Below, in pieces: positions 9,207 through 19,426 of a stretch of 64,000 nucleotides of DNA. Under the pieces are notes generated by a model. It did no database searches. It had not been told where the DNA came from and worked only from the letters and a program-made list of their open reading frames with translations. The stretch is taken from contig BQML01000002.1 in the NCBI GenBank assembly GCA_022180565.1, forward strand, positions 337,824 to 401,823, read 5' to 3'. Numbering within the stretch: the stretch's first letter is position 1; each line of letters begins with the position of its first letter. This DNA is from Bacteroidia bacterium (GTDB taxonomy: Bacteria; Bacteroidota; Ignavibacteria; UBA10030). Both the position numbers and the translations under genes were made by a program.

Positions 9207-10577
9207 ATGAAGTCTCCGATTCTTCTTGCCGCGTTTCTGGCCGCTTTTCTTCTGTTTCAGGGTTTTCAATGCGCGTCGTCGGAATTCACCGGAGCCAAGC
9301 TCCACATCCAACAAAACAACTATCCCGAAGCCAAGCGTTTGCTGGAGATTGAGGTCCAAAAGAATCCGCAGAACGAAGAGGCGTGGTACTTGTTGGGATG
9401 GGTGAGCGGTGAAGCGGGGGATTACGAATCCATGAACGCCTCCTATGGAAAGGCGCTGGAGCTTTCCCCCCGATTTGCGAAGGATATCCGAGCGAACCGC
9501 TATAACCGTTGGGCCCAGGCGCTGAACCGTGGACTTCAATACCTGGAACGCGCTTCCCCAGAATCCACGAGCTTCTACGAGAGTGCCCTCGAGGAGTTCG
9601 ATAAGGCTGTTCGCATTTGGCCCGATACCTCGTTGACCTACCGGTACATTGGATACGCTTACTACAACAGCGGCCGGCCGGACAAGGCCCTTGAGGCGTT
9701 CACGACGGGCTGGGAGAAGGGAAAGGATATCGAATCGCTGAAGCCTGCGGTGCGATTGCATATTGAACGAGGGGACCAGCTGAAGACCCGGTTCGAGTCC
9801 GATAACGCCGACAAGCTCAAAGCGGCCGAGAATCTTGCCGCCATCAGGAAGAACACGCGCAAGAGCGATGTCATCGACCGATTGGGCGCTCCGGACAGGA
9901 TCAAACGCGGCCCCCGAAATTCCAAGAAGGAAGAGCTGGAGTACCGTAGGTTCAATTTGACCGTCAGCATCGATAATGACCGGGTAACGGCGAAGAATTT
10001 CTCCAAGCCGTACGTCCCTGATATCGATTCCACGAATCAACGGCTCGCCCTGCAGGAGTATGACCAGGCGATCCGGCTTCTCACTGAGGCCAAGGATGCA
10101 GGAATGAGCGACGCCGAAACGCTGAACATGTTTCTGCGCGCCTACATTCAGTCGAACAGGATTGGCGAGGCGGTGTCGGAGTACGAACGGGTGGTGGCAG
10201 GAGATCCGACCAATAAAGATAATCTGTACGTGCTGGGAGTTCTGTACAGGAGCTCAGGAAACTATCAAAAAGCCATTGACAGTTTCTCCAGTGCCTATAA
10301 GATCGATCCCGAGTTCACAGATGCTCTCTTCGATCTCGGCGCCACGTACTATAATTGGGGCGTGGACCTGATGAGGGCGGCAGAAGAAAAAGGGGAAACG
10401 ACCCAACTGCACAAGGAGAAGTTCAGGGAGGCACTGCCCTACATCGAGGAAGTCTCCAAACGACGGCCTGACGATGTACAGGTGTGGGAAACGCTGGGAA
10501 CGATCTACGCACAGCTCGGCAGGCAAGACGACGCCCTGAAGGCGTTTGACCGGGCCGATGGGTTGAAGGCAAAATAA
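9207..10577 (+). CDS. TPR-repeat exported protein
   Basis: The 456-residue protein starts with a hydrophobic export signal (about 1-22, ending near FQGFQCAS); the Cys could be lipidated but the residues before it do not form a standard lipobox. Two blocks of tetratricopeptide repeats follow (about 25-185 and 285-450), e.g. NEEAWYLLGWVSGEAGDYESM, separated by a middle region (about 220-285) that looks like a small SmpA/BamE-like or DUF-type insertion (DVIDRLGAPDRIKRGP). The start at 9207 is chosen because CGAGGG precedes it and a signal peptide follows; upstream in-frame codons cover the promoter. Role unknown; likely periplasmic scaffold. Confidence 0.82.
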   Translation: MKSPILLAAFLAAFLLFQGFQCASSEFTGAKLHIQQNNYPEAKRLLEIEVQKNPQNEEAWYLLGWVSGEAGDYESMNASYGKALELSPRFAKDIRANRYNRWAQALNRGLQYLERASPESTSFYESALEEFDKAVRIWPDTSLTYRYIGYAYYNSGRPDKALEAFTTGWEKGKDIESLKPAVRLHIERGDQLKTRFESDNADKLKAAENLAAIRKNTRKSDVIDRLGAPDRIKRGPRNSKKEELEYRRFNLTVSIDNDRVTAKNFSKPYVPDIDSTNQRLALQEYDQAIRLLTEAKDAGMSDAETLNMFLRAYIQSNRIGEAVSEYERVVAGDPTNKDNLYVLGVLYRSSGNYQKAIDSFSSAYKIDPEFTDALFDLGATYYNWGVDLMRAAEEKGETTQLHKEKFREALPYIEEVSKRRPDDVQVWETLGTIYAQLGRQDDALKAFDRADGLKAK

Positions 10578-10599
10578 CGGTTCATTCACGTTCATCACT

Positions 10600-10625
10600 C
10601 AATGCCCATCTCCGGATGGGCATTG
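10600..10625 (+). terminator. Perfect 11-bp hairpin between TPR gene and DUF3467 gene
   Basis: CAATGCCCATC, loop TCCG, then the exact complement, 22 bases after the TPR stop. There is no T-run after it, so it may be an mRNA-stabilising or processing hairpin, or a weak terminator, rather than a classical intrinsic terminator. Confidence 0.45.
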
Positions 10626-10644
10626 TCGTATCGGGAGCAAGGCG

Positions 10645-10968
10645 ATGGCAGACCAGCCGCAGCAGCAGCAAATCAATATTGAACTGGGGGAGAAAGAAGC
10701 GGAGGGCATCTACTCCAACCTGGCGATCATCACACACTCGCCGGCGGAATTTGTCATCGATTTCACCCGCGTCCTTCCCGGCACTCCAAGAGCACGAGTG
10801 CACGCTCGGGTTATCATGACCCCTCAGCACACCAAGATGCTTCTCGGTGCACTCAAGGAAAATGTCGAGAAGTTCGAGAAGAAATACGGGGAGATCAAGA
10901 TCGCAGGGGAGCCCGGGGGTCAGATCCTAGGCTTTCAGCCTCCTCCCAAAGGGGAGAAGGTGCATTAG
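10645..10968 (+). CDS. DUF3467 family protein
   Basis: A 107-residue protein that matches the DUF3467 pattern: short Q-rich start, then INIELGEKEAEGIYSNLAII, FVIDF, 'LPG' and an R-x-I-M-T-P-x-H-x-K-x-L segment (ARVIMTPQHTKMLLGAL), ending with a helix and a Pro/Gly tail. Members are common in Bacteroidota and many other phyla; no function is established. It follows the TPR gene by 67 bases that hold a hairpin, and it converges on hslU. Confidence 0.85.
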   Translation: MADQPQQQQINIELGEKEAEGIYSNLAIITHSPAEFVIDFTRVLPGTPRARVHARVIMTPQHTKMLLGALKENVEKFEKKYGEIKIAGEPGGQILGFQPPPKGEKVH

Positions 10969-10996
10969 ACAGGAGGCAGGAGACAGGAGTCAGGGG
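10969..10996. repeat. Four tandem heptamers of the CAGGAG type
   Basis: ACAGGAG-GCAGGAG-ACAGGAG-TCAGGGG lie head to tail directly after the DUF3467 stop. Just after them GTCAGG (10989-10994) can pair with CCTGAC (11002-11007), or CAGGGG with CCCCTG (11007-11012), so the convergent gap also holds a modest hairpin that may end transcription of hslU or DUF3467. Confidence 0.6.
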
Positions 10997-11030
10997 AGAG
11001 TCCTGACCCCTGGCCCCTCAATCCGCTTCT

Positions 11031-12413
<1,383 letters not shown>

Positions 12414-12443
12414 GGTGGCGATCAGAGTCGATGCAAGAAATGC

Positions 12444-13004
12444 TCAGGACAGTTGTTCGAGAATGATGTTCGTGTTCGTGTAAATGCAGATCTCTGCGGC
12501 GTTTTCAAGGGCTTCCCGGACGATCTCCGGTGCACCAAGATTCGTATGTTTCATCAAAGCCCGCGCAGCCGCCAGCGCAAAAGGACCGCCCGAGCCCACC
12601 GCCACGATGCCGTCATCGGGTTCGATGACCTCGCCGTTCCCCGAAATGATCAGGGAATGCTCCCGGTCCACTACGGCGAGCAGCGCCTCAAGCTGGCGGA
12701 GATATTTGTCCGTCCGCCAGAGCTTTGCAAGCTCCACCGCCGAACGAACCAGTTGGCCGCGGTGCTTTTCGAGCTGTTCTTCAAAACGGTCCAGCAGGCT
12801 GAGGGCATCAGCCGCCGCGCCGGCGAAGCCCACAAGCACTGAGTCTTTATAGAGCTTGCGAATCTTGTTGGAGCGCTGTTTCATCACCGTGTTGCCAAGC
12901 GTGACCTGCCCGTCGCCGCCGAGAGCCGCAACACCGTTTCGGCGCAGTCCGATGATCGTAGTCGCGTGAATGGTCTCCCGATTCACAACCCCTGAATGCT
13001 TCAT
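12444..13004 (-). CDS. hslV: HslV, proteolytic subunit of the HslUV protease
   Basis: N-terminal nucleophile peptidase of 186 residues. The catalytic Thr should be Thr15 in [12 protein letters not shown]; the mature enzyme would start there after loss of 14 residues, a longer propeptide than the single Met of E. coli. [44 protein letters not shown] and the YTN near the C-terminus match the family. It is 4 bases downstream of rpoN and upstream of hslU, in one operon. Confidence 0.96.
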   Translation of the reverse strand: MKHSGVVNRETIHATTIIGLRRNGVAALGGDGQVTLGNTVMKQRSNKIRKLYKDSVLVGFAGAAADALSLLDRFEEQLEKHRGQLVRSAVELAKLWRTDKYLRQLEALLAVVDREHSLIISGNGEVIEPDDGIVAVGSGGPFALAAARALMKHTNLGAPEIVREALENAAEICIYTNTNIILEQLS

Positions 13005-13008
13005 GCGT

Positions 13009-14439
13009 TCACCCTATGCTCTTTCTGAGTCTGGCGATCGGCAACCCCAATTGCTCTCGGTACTTCGCTACTGTCCGCCGAGCCAGCTTGATGCCATCGT
13101 TTCGAAGCAATTCTGCGATCTTGTCGTCGTTCAGAGGATTCTTCGGGTCCTCCCCGGCAATCAGTTCCTTCACCTTTTGCTTGACGACTTGGTTCGACAG
13201 GTCCTCGCCGCTTGCTGTCTCGATGCCCGACGTGAAGAAATGCTTCAGTGAATAAACACCAAATTCCGTCTGCACGTATTTGCTGTTCACGACCCGGCTG
13301 ATGGTTGAGATATCCACGCCAACTACCTCGGCAATGTCTTTGTAGATCATGGGTTTCAAAGTCTCCCCATCATCAAACCACTCCCGTTGCCGGTCGACGA
13401 TCGCACGCATGACCTTGAGGAGCGTCTCGCGGCGCTGATGGATCGAGGCAATGAACCATTTTGCCGATTCGAACTTCTGCTTGATGAAGTCTTTCGTCTC
13501 CTTGGAGGCTTTCTTCCCCTTCGGCGTGACAAGTTCCCTGTATGCGCGGTTAAGGCGCAGGGTGGGAATATTCCGGTCGTTGAGGGTGATCAGAAAATCC
13601 CCGTCATCCTTTTCCACGATGAAGTCCGGCGTCACGTAGTTTTCCTGGGCGGAGAACTCTCCCTCGCCGGGCTTGGGATTCAAATGCTGGATGAGATCGA
13701 TCACCCGCTTGAGCGTGTCAAGGCCGACCGCGAGATGCTGGGCCAATGCCTCGTACCGCCTGAGTTTGAGATCTTCAAAATGATGCTCCAGGATCTTCAG
13801 TGCGAGTTCCTTCAGGAGGGGGTCATACGCGCCCGCCCGAACCTGAGCGATCAGGCATTCGGTGAGATTCCGGGCCGCGATCCCCGGTGGATCAAGCTGC
13901 TGAATCTTTTGCAGGACAGCCTCAGCGCGGTCGAGAGAAATTTCCAGGCCGTAGGTCAGATTGAGGTCCTGAACAATCAGATTCAGTTCTCTTCGGAGAT
14001 AACCGTCTTCGTCGACGTTGCCGATGATTTCCTCGGAGAGGAGAATGTCCGTCTCATCGACCTCAAGCATTCTGAACTGGGCCAGGAGGCGCTCGGAAAG
14101 GGGCGGCGTGGAGGGGAGAGGCGGCTCGACATCACCATCTTCGTCCGCCGGCGCGCGGGCCTCCGGACTCTTGAATCCCGCAAGATCGTCGTTGAGATAA
14201 TCGTCGAGCGTATATCCCTCCTCGTCCTCACCATTCGTGTTCTCCGTTTCTTCGGGAGATTCCGGCTCCTCTTGAAGAAGGTTCTCTTCCACCTCAAGCA
14301 TGGGATTCAACTCGAGCTCGGTTTTGATCCTCTGCTCAAGGGCAAGGTTCGGGAGCTGAAGGAGTTTGAGGTACTGGACCTGCTGGGGCGTAAGCTTGAG
14401 GCCGAGGCGCAGTTGCTGGGAGAGGTTCAGGGTCGCCAC
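13009..14439 (-). CDS. rpoN: RNA polymerase sigma-54 factor
   Basis: Directs transcription from -24/-12 promoters with AAA+ activators. The 476-residue protein has region I ([26 protein letters not shown]), an acidic region II (about 50-110), the core-binding domain, a helix-turn-helix ([20 protein letters not shown]) and the RpoN box [10 protein letters not shown] close to the C-terminus. I place the start at a GTG (14439) and not at an upstream ATG: GGAGG lies 9 bases before it, it begins 2 bases after the stop of the upstream gene, and the product begins as in other RpoN proteins. No enhancer-binding activator is encoded in the window. Confidence 0.95.
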   Translation of the reverse strand: MATLNLSQQLRLGLKLTPQQVQYLKLLQLPNLALEQRIKTELELNPMLEVEENLLQEEPESPEETENTNGEDEEGYTLDDYLNDDLAGFKSPEARAPADEDGDVEPPLPSTPPLSERLLAQFRMLEVDETDILLSEEIIGNVDEDGYLRRELNLIVQDLNLTYGLEISLDRAEAVLQKIQQLDPPGIAARNLTECLIAQVRAGAYDPLLKELALKILEHHFEDLKLRRYEALAQHLAVGLDTLKRVIDLIQHLNPKPGEGEFSAQENYVTPDFIVEKDDGDFLITLNDRNIPTLRLNRAYRELVTPKGKKASKETKDFIKQKFESAKWFIASIHQRRETLLKVMRAIVDRQREWFDDGETLKPMIYKDIAEVVGVDISTISRVVNSKYVQTEFGVYSLKHFFTSGIETASGEDLSNQVVKQKVKELIAGEDPKNPLNDDKIAELLRNDGIKLARRTVAKYREQLGLPIARLRKSIG

Positions 14440-14441
14440 GG

Positions 14442-15026
14442 TCAACGTCCTCCGGAAGATTCGATCTCCAAACGTGATCGGCAGTATGCCAGGAAGCGTT
14501 GATACCACGACGCTCCATAGGCCCGGACCAACGCGTTGCCGGCGAATTCGGCAAGCGGGACGCCTGCGGCCGCACCGCCCTCGAGCGCCGGTTTGCAGTG
14601 TTGCAGATACTCAAAGCGGATGCGCTCGTGCAACCCGCGGTCGATTCTGATCGGAAAGAGGTGACACGACAAGGGCTTTCGCCAACCTATCTCGCCGGCG
14701 AGGAAGGCCTTTTCAAACGAACACCGGGCAACATCGCCTTCGTAGGTGACGAAGACACACGCCGCACCGTCCACGCAGGTCGTGACAAGATCCCCCGCAC
14801 CCCCTTCGACAAATCCCCGTTCCTCAATGACCTGAAGGTGCTTCGCGCTAAGATGTTTGCGCACAACCGGAAAAGCCGCGTGGATTTCTGCCACTTCGTC
14901 GTCGGAAACCGGCGCACCCCGCCCACCGGGCATGGTACAACACGCACCCTTGCACGCATTCACGTTACATTGAAAATGCAGGCCGGGAAGGGCCGGGTCA
15001 ATCGCTATGTCGTCAATCTGACTCAC
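14442..15026 (-). CDS. DUF3109 family protein with cysteine cluster
   Basis: A 194-residue protein of the DUF3109/YkgJ-like cysteine-cluster type. Cysteines occur in HFQCNVNACKGACCTMPGG (C-x5-C-x3-CC), CVDGAACVF, RCSFE, PLSCHLFPI and LQHCKP, a set expected to hold a metal or Fe-S centre. An ATG 21 codons upstream is open, but a good promoter (15049-15078) lies between it and a GTG at 15026, so the shorter form is preferred. It leads the rpoN-hslV-hslU cluster. Function is not known. Confidence 0.8.
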   Translation of the reverse strand: MSQIDDIAIDPALPGLHFQCNVNACKGACCTMPGGRGAPVSDDEVAEIHAAFPVVRKHLSAKHLQVIEERGFVEGGAGDLVTTCVDGAACVFVTYEGDVARCSFEKAFLAGEIGWRKPLSCHLFPIRIDRGLHERIRFEYLQHCKPALEGGAAAGVPLAEFAGNALVRAYGASWYQRFLAYCRSRLEIESSGGR

Positions 15027-15048
15027 GGGAGAGCTTCTGCCGTCAATC

Positions 15049-15078
15049 AGTATAATCAATTTTCGCCAAAAAAGGCAA
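15049..15078 (-). promoter_or_regulatory. Predicted promoter of DUF3109-rpoN-hslVU operon
   Basis: Minus-strand TTGCCT (15073-15078) and TATACT (15049-15054) with an 18-bp T/A-rich spacer. It places the transcription start near 15042, which supports the GTG at 15026 as the first codon of the DUF3109 gene. Confidence 0.55.
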
Positions 15079-15215
15079 CGCACTGGCATGACGGATCTTC
15101 CGCCTTCGTCTACAACCTTTTCGTTGTTGGTGGAGTCTTAGCAGTATGTTTCCGAGGACCATGCAGGCCGCGGAACCGAAAAACGAATTTGCGCGAACGA
15201 TGAATGGAGAACCCG

Positions 15216-17855
15216 ATGAAGGTTTGGATCGGCTTGCTCGGAGCCGCCTTTCTTCCCCTTGTGAGCTTTGCTCAGCGGCCGGCGGTTCATAGTCTTCACA
15301 TTACGGAACCGGTCGTGATCGACGGACTGCTGACGGAGTCTGTGTGGTCGGTGCCGGGGTTCTCCGACTTTAGGCAGAAGGATCCCCGTCAGGGAGAAGC
15401 TCCAACCGAACGGACGGAAGTGTGGGTTGCGTACGATGATGGAGCCCTCTATGTGGCAGCGCGGATGTACGATGCCGCCCCGGATTCGATCATGCGAATC
15501 CTGTCCCGTCGTGATGCGTTCGTTACTGCCGATCAATTTGCGGTGTATCTGGATCCGTATCACGATGGGAGATCGGGATACTACTTTTCCGTCACGGCGG
15601 CGGGGGCGATCTCCGATGGAGTCATGTACAACGACGATTGGACGCAAAGTTCCTGGGATGGTGTATGGGAAAGTGCTGTCAATGTTGATGAGCAGGGATG
15701 GACCGTGGAATTGCGTATTCCGTTCTCACAATTGCGATTCCACGAACAGAAAGACCATGTGTGGGGAATCAACTTCAAGTGGGTGATCGGAAGGAAAAAC
15801 GAGTTCGATTATATGGTCTTTACCCCCAGGAACGAGAGCGGATTCGTATCACGATTCGGCACGCTGAATGGCATTCGGGATATTAGTCCCGGCGGGGCAG
15901 TTGAACTGCTTCCATACGTCAATACGCGTGCGGAGTATATCAGGAGCCAGCCCGGCGACCCGTTTCATTCCGGATCTCGATATTTTCCGGGAGTCGGGGC
16001 CGACTTGAAGGTCGGATTGACAAGCAACCTGACCTTGAATGCCACGGTGAATCCGGATTTCGGCCAGGTGGAGGTGGATCCCGCGGTGGTGAATCTCAGC
16101 GACGTGGAAACGTTCTTCTCGGAAAAAAGACCGTTCTTCATCGAGGGCGCAAACATCTTCGAGTTCGGCTACGGCGGCTCAAACAATTTCTGGGGCTTCA
16201 ACTGGTCCAACCCGACAATTTTCTACAGCCGTCGCATCGGCCGATCCCCTCAGGGAGGCCTTCCCTCGTTTGACTATGCCGACCTTCCTCTGGGAACGCA
16301 TATCCTGGGGGCCGGAAAACTGACCGGCCGGGTGTTTGACCAATGGAAGGTCGGGACCATCCACGCGGTGACCAGGCGCGAGTTTGCCGAAATCCAATCC
16401 TCAGGACAGCGATCGAGTGTGGAAATCGAACCGTTGACCTATTATGGAATCGCCAGAATTCAGCGTGACTTCGACGAAGGGAAACAAGGACTCGGCATAG
16501 TATCGACCTACACGCGCAGGAGTTTTGCCGATCAGCGTTTGCGGGACCAGGTCAATGCAGGGGCGGTTGTGGGCGGCATCGACGGTTGGGCGTTTCTCGA
16601 CGACGACAAAGCGTACGTTATCACCGGCTGGGCGGCCTTTTCCCATGTCTCGGGGTCGCGGACGCGGATGACGGCCCTTCAACGAAATTCGACTCACTAC
16701 TTCCAGCGCCCCGATGCAAGGCACGTCGAAGTAGATTCCTCGGCAACGTCTCTTACCGGCTATGCCGGACGAATAATGCTGAATAAGCAGAAGGGACCGG
16801 TGATCCTCAATGCGGCGATCGGCGTTGTCGATCCAAAATTCGACGTCAATGACCTCGGGTTCCAGAGCCGAACCGACTTGATCAACAGTCATGTGGTTTT
16901 GGGGTACAAGTGGACGGATCCGACCGCGTACTATCGTTCCCTGCGCATTCAGGCATCGACGTTTGCAAACTTTGACTTCGGCGGAAACAAGATCTGGCAC
17001 GGCTACTGGATGAACACGTATCTTGAGTATCCGAACTACTATTGGACGGCCGCCGGCTTTGCGTACAATCCCTTTACCTACGATATCCGACGAACTCGGG
17101 GAGGACCCATGATGCTCACCCTGCCCGGGAGAGAGTTCTGGATGGAAACGGGAACGGACAGTCGAAACAACGTGGTGGCGTCAATCTTCGGATTCACGTA
17201 CATGCGGACCGACGAAGCGGAATGGCAGATTGAGGCGAACATCGAATGGAAGCCCGCGCCGAATGTCTCGGTGACGGCCGGGCCGTATTTTTCGAAAGAC
17301 CGGACAAAGGCGCAGTGGGTAACTTCGGTTGCTGATCCTCTTGCCGGCCAAACCTACGGTACCCGGTACGTGTTTGCGACGTTGAATCAGACGTCGGTGG
17401 GGGCCAGCATGAGACTGAACTGGACATTCTCGCCGCAGTTAAGTCTGCAGGTCTACATGCAACCCCTGATCTCTGTCGGTGATTACCACGATTACAAGGA
17501 ACTGAAAGCTCCCCGCACATTCAATTTCCTCAAGTACGGGACGGAAGGATCCTCCCTCACTGAAGCGGTCGGGCCCGACGGCGGGGTCGAGTACCAGGCG
17601 GACCCTGATGGTGCAGGACCTGCTCCGGGATTCGTATTTCCTAATCCCGATTTCAATATTACGTCTATCCGAGGAAATGCAGTCTTGCGTTGGGAATACC
17701 GTCCGGGCTCAACATTCTATTTGGTGTGGACCCGCAGTAGTTTCGGTTCCTCCCCTGACGGGAGGTTCAGTTTCCGGCGCGCGGTCGATCGTTTGATCGA
17801 AACGGAAACGGACAATATCTTTATGGTAAAGTTCACATATTGGTTTTCGATGTAA
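15216..17855 (+). CDS. DUF5916 outer-membrane barrel protein with CBM9-like domain
   Basis: An 879-residue secreted protein. A signal peptide (about 1-20, cut near SFA-Q) is followed by a carbohydrate-binding family 9-like domain (about 25-200; 'VIDGLLTESVW...FSDFRQKDPRQGEAPTERTEVWVAYDDGALYVAARM' spread over the start) and a long DUF5916 region rich in alternating aromatic strands that ends in VKFTYWFSM, as outer-membrane barrels do. The family motif 'LNATVNPDFGQVEVDPAVVNLSDVET' region and EKRPFFIEGANIF are clear. GGAG 7 bases before the ATG at 15216 favours it over an ATG four codons earlier. A terminator follows. Substrate unknown; such proteins are abundant in Bacteroidota. Confidence 0.9.
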   Translation: MKVWIGLLGAAFLPLVSFAQRPAVHSLHITEPVVIDGLLTESVWSVPGFSDFRQKDPRQGEAPTERTEVWVAYDDGALYVAARMYDAAPDSIMRILSRRDAFVTADQFAVYLDPYHDGRSGYYFSVTAAGAISDGVMYNDDWTQSSWDGVWESAVNVDEQGWTVELRIPFSQLRFHEQKDHVWGINFKWVIGRKNEFDYMVFTPRNESGFVSRFGTLNGIRDISPGGAVELLPYVNTRAEYIRSQPGDPFHSGSRYFPGVGADLKVGLTSNLTLNATVNPDFGQVEVDPAVVNLSDVETFFSEKRPFFIEGANIFEFGYGGSNNFWGFNWSNPTIFYSRRIGRSPQGGLPSFDYADLPLGTHILGAGKLTGRVFDQWKVGTIHAVTRREFAEIQSSGQRSSVEIEPLTYYGIARIQRDFDEGKQGLGIVSTYTRRSFADQRLRDQVNAGAVVGGIDGWAFLDDDKAYVITGWAAFSHVSGSRTRMTALQRNSTHYFQRPDARHVEVDSSATSLTGYAGRIMLNKQKGPVILNAAIGVVDPKFDVNDLGFQSRTDLINSHVVLGYKWTDPTAYYRSLRIQASTFANFDFGGNKIWHGYWMNTYLEYPNYYWTAAGFAYNPFTYDIRRTRGGPMMLTLPGREFWMETGTDSRNNVVASIFGFTYMRTDEAEWQIEANIEWKPAPNVSVTAGPYFSKDRTKAQWVTSVADPLAGQTYGTRYVFATLNQTSVGASMRLNWTFSPQLSLQVYMQPLISVGDYHDYKELKAPRTFNFLKYGTEGSSLTEAVGPDGGVEYQADPDGAGPAPGFVFPNPDFNITSIRGNAVLRWEYRPGSTFYLVWTRSSFGSSPDGRFSFRRAVDRLIETETDNIFMVKFTYWFSM

Positions 17856-17879
17856 GCGCAATCTTCACTCCATCCGGAA

Positions 17880-17916
17880 AAGGCCGCGGACTCCCTCCCG
17901 CGGCCTTGCTGTTTTT
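17880..17916 (+). terminator. Rho-independent terminator after DUF5916 gene
   Basis: AAGGCCGCGG (17880-17889) pairs perfectly with CCGCGGCCTT (17898-17907) across an 8-base loop, followed by GCTGTTTTT. Confidence 0.88.
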
Positions 17917-17992
17917 GCCGGAGGATTGACGGCCTTGCGGGGAAATTCTGATCATCCCTTGAATTCCGATGAGGTTTTCTTCACTTTCCTGC

Positions 17993-18020
17993 GAACGTTT
18001 CCCCATCTGCACCCGTCCTA
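17993..18020 (+). promoter_or_regulatory. Possible ECF-type promoter of the sigma/anti-sigma/HEAT operon
   Basis: GAACGT (17993-17998) and GTCCTA (18015-18020) are 16 bp apart, the layout of many ECF promoters (GAAC ... GTC), 24 bp before the sigma gene start, which would fit autoregulation. A competing housekeeping-type match is TTGAAT (17959-17964), 17 bp, CACTTT (17982-17987). Confidence 0.35.
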
Positions 18021-18044
18021 CTATCTGAACACCGGAGCAAGCGC

Positions 18045-18626
18045 TTGACCGACCAAGAACTGGTCCGCCGGGTCCGAGAAGGGGACCTGGCGGCCTTTCG
18101 AACAATCGTGGATCAGAACAAGCTGGCAGTGTTCAGGCTGGCCTACGACATGACCGGGAACCGGCAAGACGCTGAGGACATCTCTCAGGAGGTATTTGTG
18201 AAGGCCTATCGTTCACTCGAGCGTTTTCGCGGAGAGGCAAAGCTGAGTTCATGGCTTTACCGGATCACCGTCAATGCCTGCCACGATCATCACAGCCGAA
18301 AGAGATGGAACGCAATGCGCCCGGACGGTCAGATGGAGGAGCGCGACGAAACTCCGATGTTCCACGGTCATGCCGGGGATGACCCCGAAACGGCGGCCGA
18401 AAGGACCATGATGCAGGGTCACATCGAAGCCGCTTTGGAACGCCTGACCCCGCGTGAGCGCGCGGTCTTCACGCTGAGGCATTACCAGGACCTGAGTCTC
18501 CGGGAGATTGCCGGTATCCTCAAGATATCGGAAGGGACCGTGAAGTCGATGTTGTTCAGGGCCCTGAAACGATTGCAGAAGGAACTTCAGTTCTACCGGA
18601 AAGACCTGGGAGTGCAACGACCATGA
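18045..18626 (+). CDS. ECF-family RNA polymerase sigma factor
   Basis: A 193-residue sigma-70 group 4 (RpoE/SigW-like) factor. Region 2 (about 10-75) contains MTGNRQDAEDISQEVFVKAYRSL and WLYRITVNACHD; region 4 (about 125-180) contains LTPRERAVFTLRHYQDLSLREIA and the recognition helix SEGTVKSMLFRALKRLQ. The start is TTG with CGGAG 8 bases before it. The stop overlaps the start of the anti-sigma gene (ATGA). It should be held inactive by the next gene product until an envelope signal. Confidence 0.93.
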   Translation: MTDQELVRRVREGDLAAFRTIVDQNKLAVFRLAYDMTGNRQDAEDISQEVFVKAYRSLERFRGEAKLSSWLYRITVNACHDHHSRKRWNAMRPDGQMEERDETPMFHGHAGDDPETAAERTMMQGHIEAALERLTPRERAVFTLRHYQDLSLREIAGILKISEGTVKSMLFRALKRLQKELQFYRKDLGVQRP

Positions 18627-19426
18627 TGACCCATTGGGAGTGTGAGCAACTCTTTGTCGAAGCGCTGTACGGTGAGTTGACGGGTCCGCGCCGGCACCAA
18701 TTTGACGATCATCTGGCGGGATGCGAGGATTGCCGTGGCGCGTTCCAGCGGCTGGCAGAAGTCTCTGCCCTTATGGATCACCGTGAGCGCTCCGAACCCA
18801 CGGCGGCTGAATGGACGGCGTTTTGGAACGAGCTCGAAGACCGTCTGACGGCAGGTGCGAAAACAGAGACGCCGCGGAACTCTATCCTGGATCGACTCCG
18901 CCCTGTCCACATAAGCTGGGCCGCGGGTATTGCCGCCGTGGTTCTGGTTGCCTTTGGCATCGTAATCGGACAACGGGTCGGTGTTCCGACCGATGGCGAC
19001 CTTGGTACCCATTTTTCCACGGCCGAGAAAATTCTTCTGAATGAACGGGCCTTGAACTACCTCGAACGGTCCAAAGTGTTGCTGCTCGGTGTCGTGAATG
19101 GCGGCTTCGTCGAGCCGACGTCCGGGTTGGCCCGGGAGCAGGAGATCTCGCGGTCCCTGGTGACCGAGGCCGCAAACCTCAGGCAGGAACTCACCGCAGC
19201 GGATGAGCAGCGGCTGAAACAGCTGATTGCCGAGCTTGAAGTGATCCTCCTTCAGCTTGCCAATCTTGAACAGACCGCAGATATTCCCGCGCTGGAGATT
19301 ATACGGGGCGGGGTGGAACGGCAGGGACTCCTGCTGAAGATTAACCTGGAACAAATGCGCGCCCAGGCGCCGCCGGTACCGGCGGATACTGCGCGCAAAC
19401 CTACAACCGAAAGGAAACCAATATGA
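18623..19426 (+). CDS. Zinc-finger anti-sigma factor, membrane-anchored
   Basis: The 267-residue protein begins with a ZAS-type anti-sigma domain: CEQLFVEALYGELTG followed by the zinc motif H-x3-C-x2-C in DDHLAGCEDCRG (about 28-39). One membrane helix lies at about 95-115 (ISWAAGIAAVVLVAFGIVIG). The remaining roughly 150 residues would be periplasmic and are rich in long helices (e.g. ELTAADEQRLKQLIAELEVI), so they may form a coiled sensor domain. It is coupled on both sides by four-base overlaps, to the sigma gene and to the first HEAT gene. Confidence 0.88.
   Translation: MMTHWECEQLFVEALYGELTGPRRHQFDDHLAGCEDCRGAFQRLAEVSALMDHRERSEPTAAEWTAFWNELEDRLTAGAKTETPRNSILDRLRPVHISWAAGIAAVVLVAFGIVIGQRVGVPTDGDLGTHFSTAEKILLNERALNYLERSKVLLLGVVNGGFVEPTSGLAREQEISRSLVTEAANLRQELTAADEQRLKQLIAELEVILLQLANLEQTADIPALEIIRGGVERQGLLLKINLEQMRAQAPPVPADTARKPTTERKPI

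Noticed and set aside
14440-14508. Upstream ATG as start of rpoN
   Set aside because: The GTG at 14439 has GGAGG at the right distance, follows the previous stop by 2 bases and gives the normal RpoN N-terminus.
15027-15089. ATG at 15089 as start of the DUF3109 gene
   Set aside because: A TTGCCT-18-TATACT promoter lies downstream of it, so this codon would not be in the mRNA.
15124-15150. TTGTTG-15-TATGTT as promoter of the DUF5916 gene
   Set aside because: The spacer of 15 bp is too short and no alternative -35 fits at 16-18 bp.
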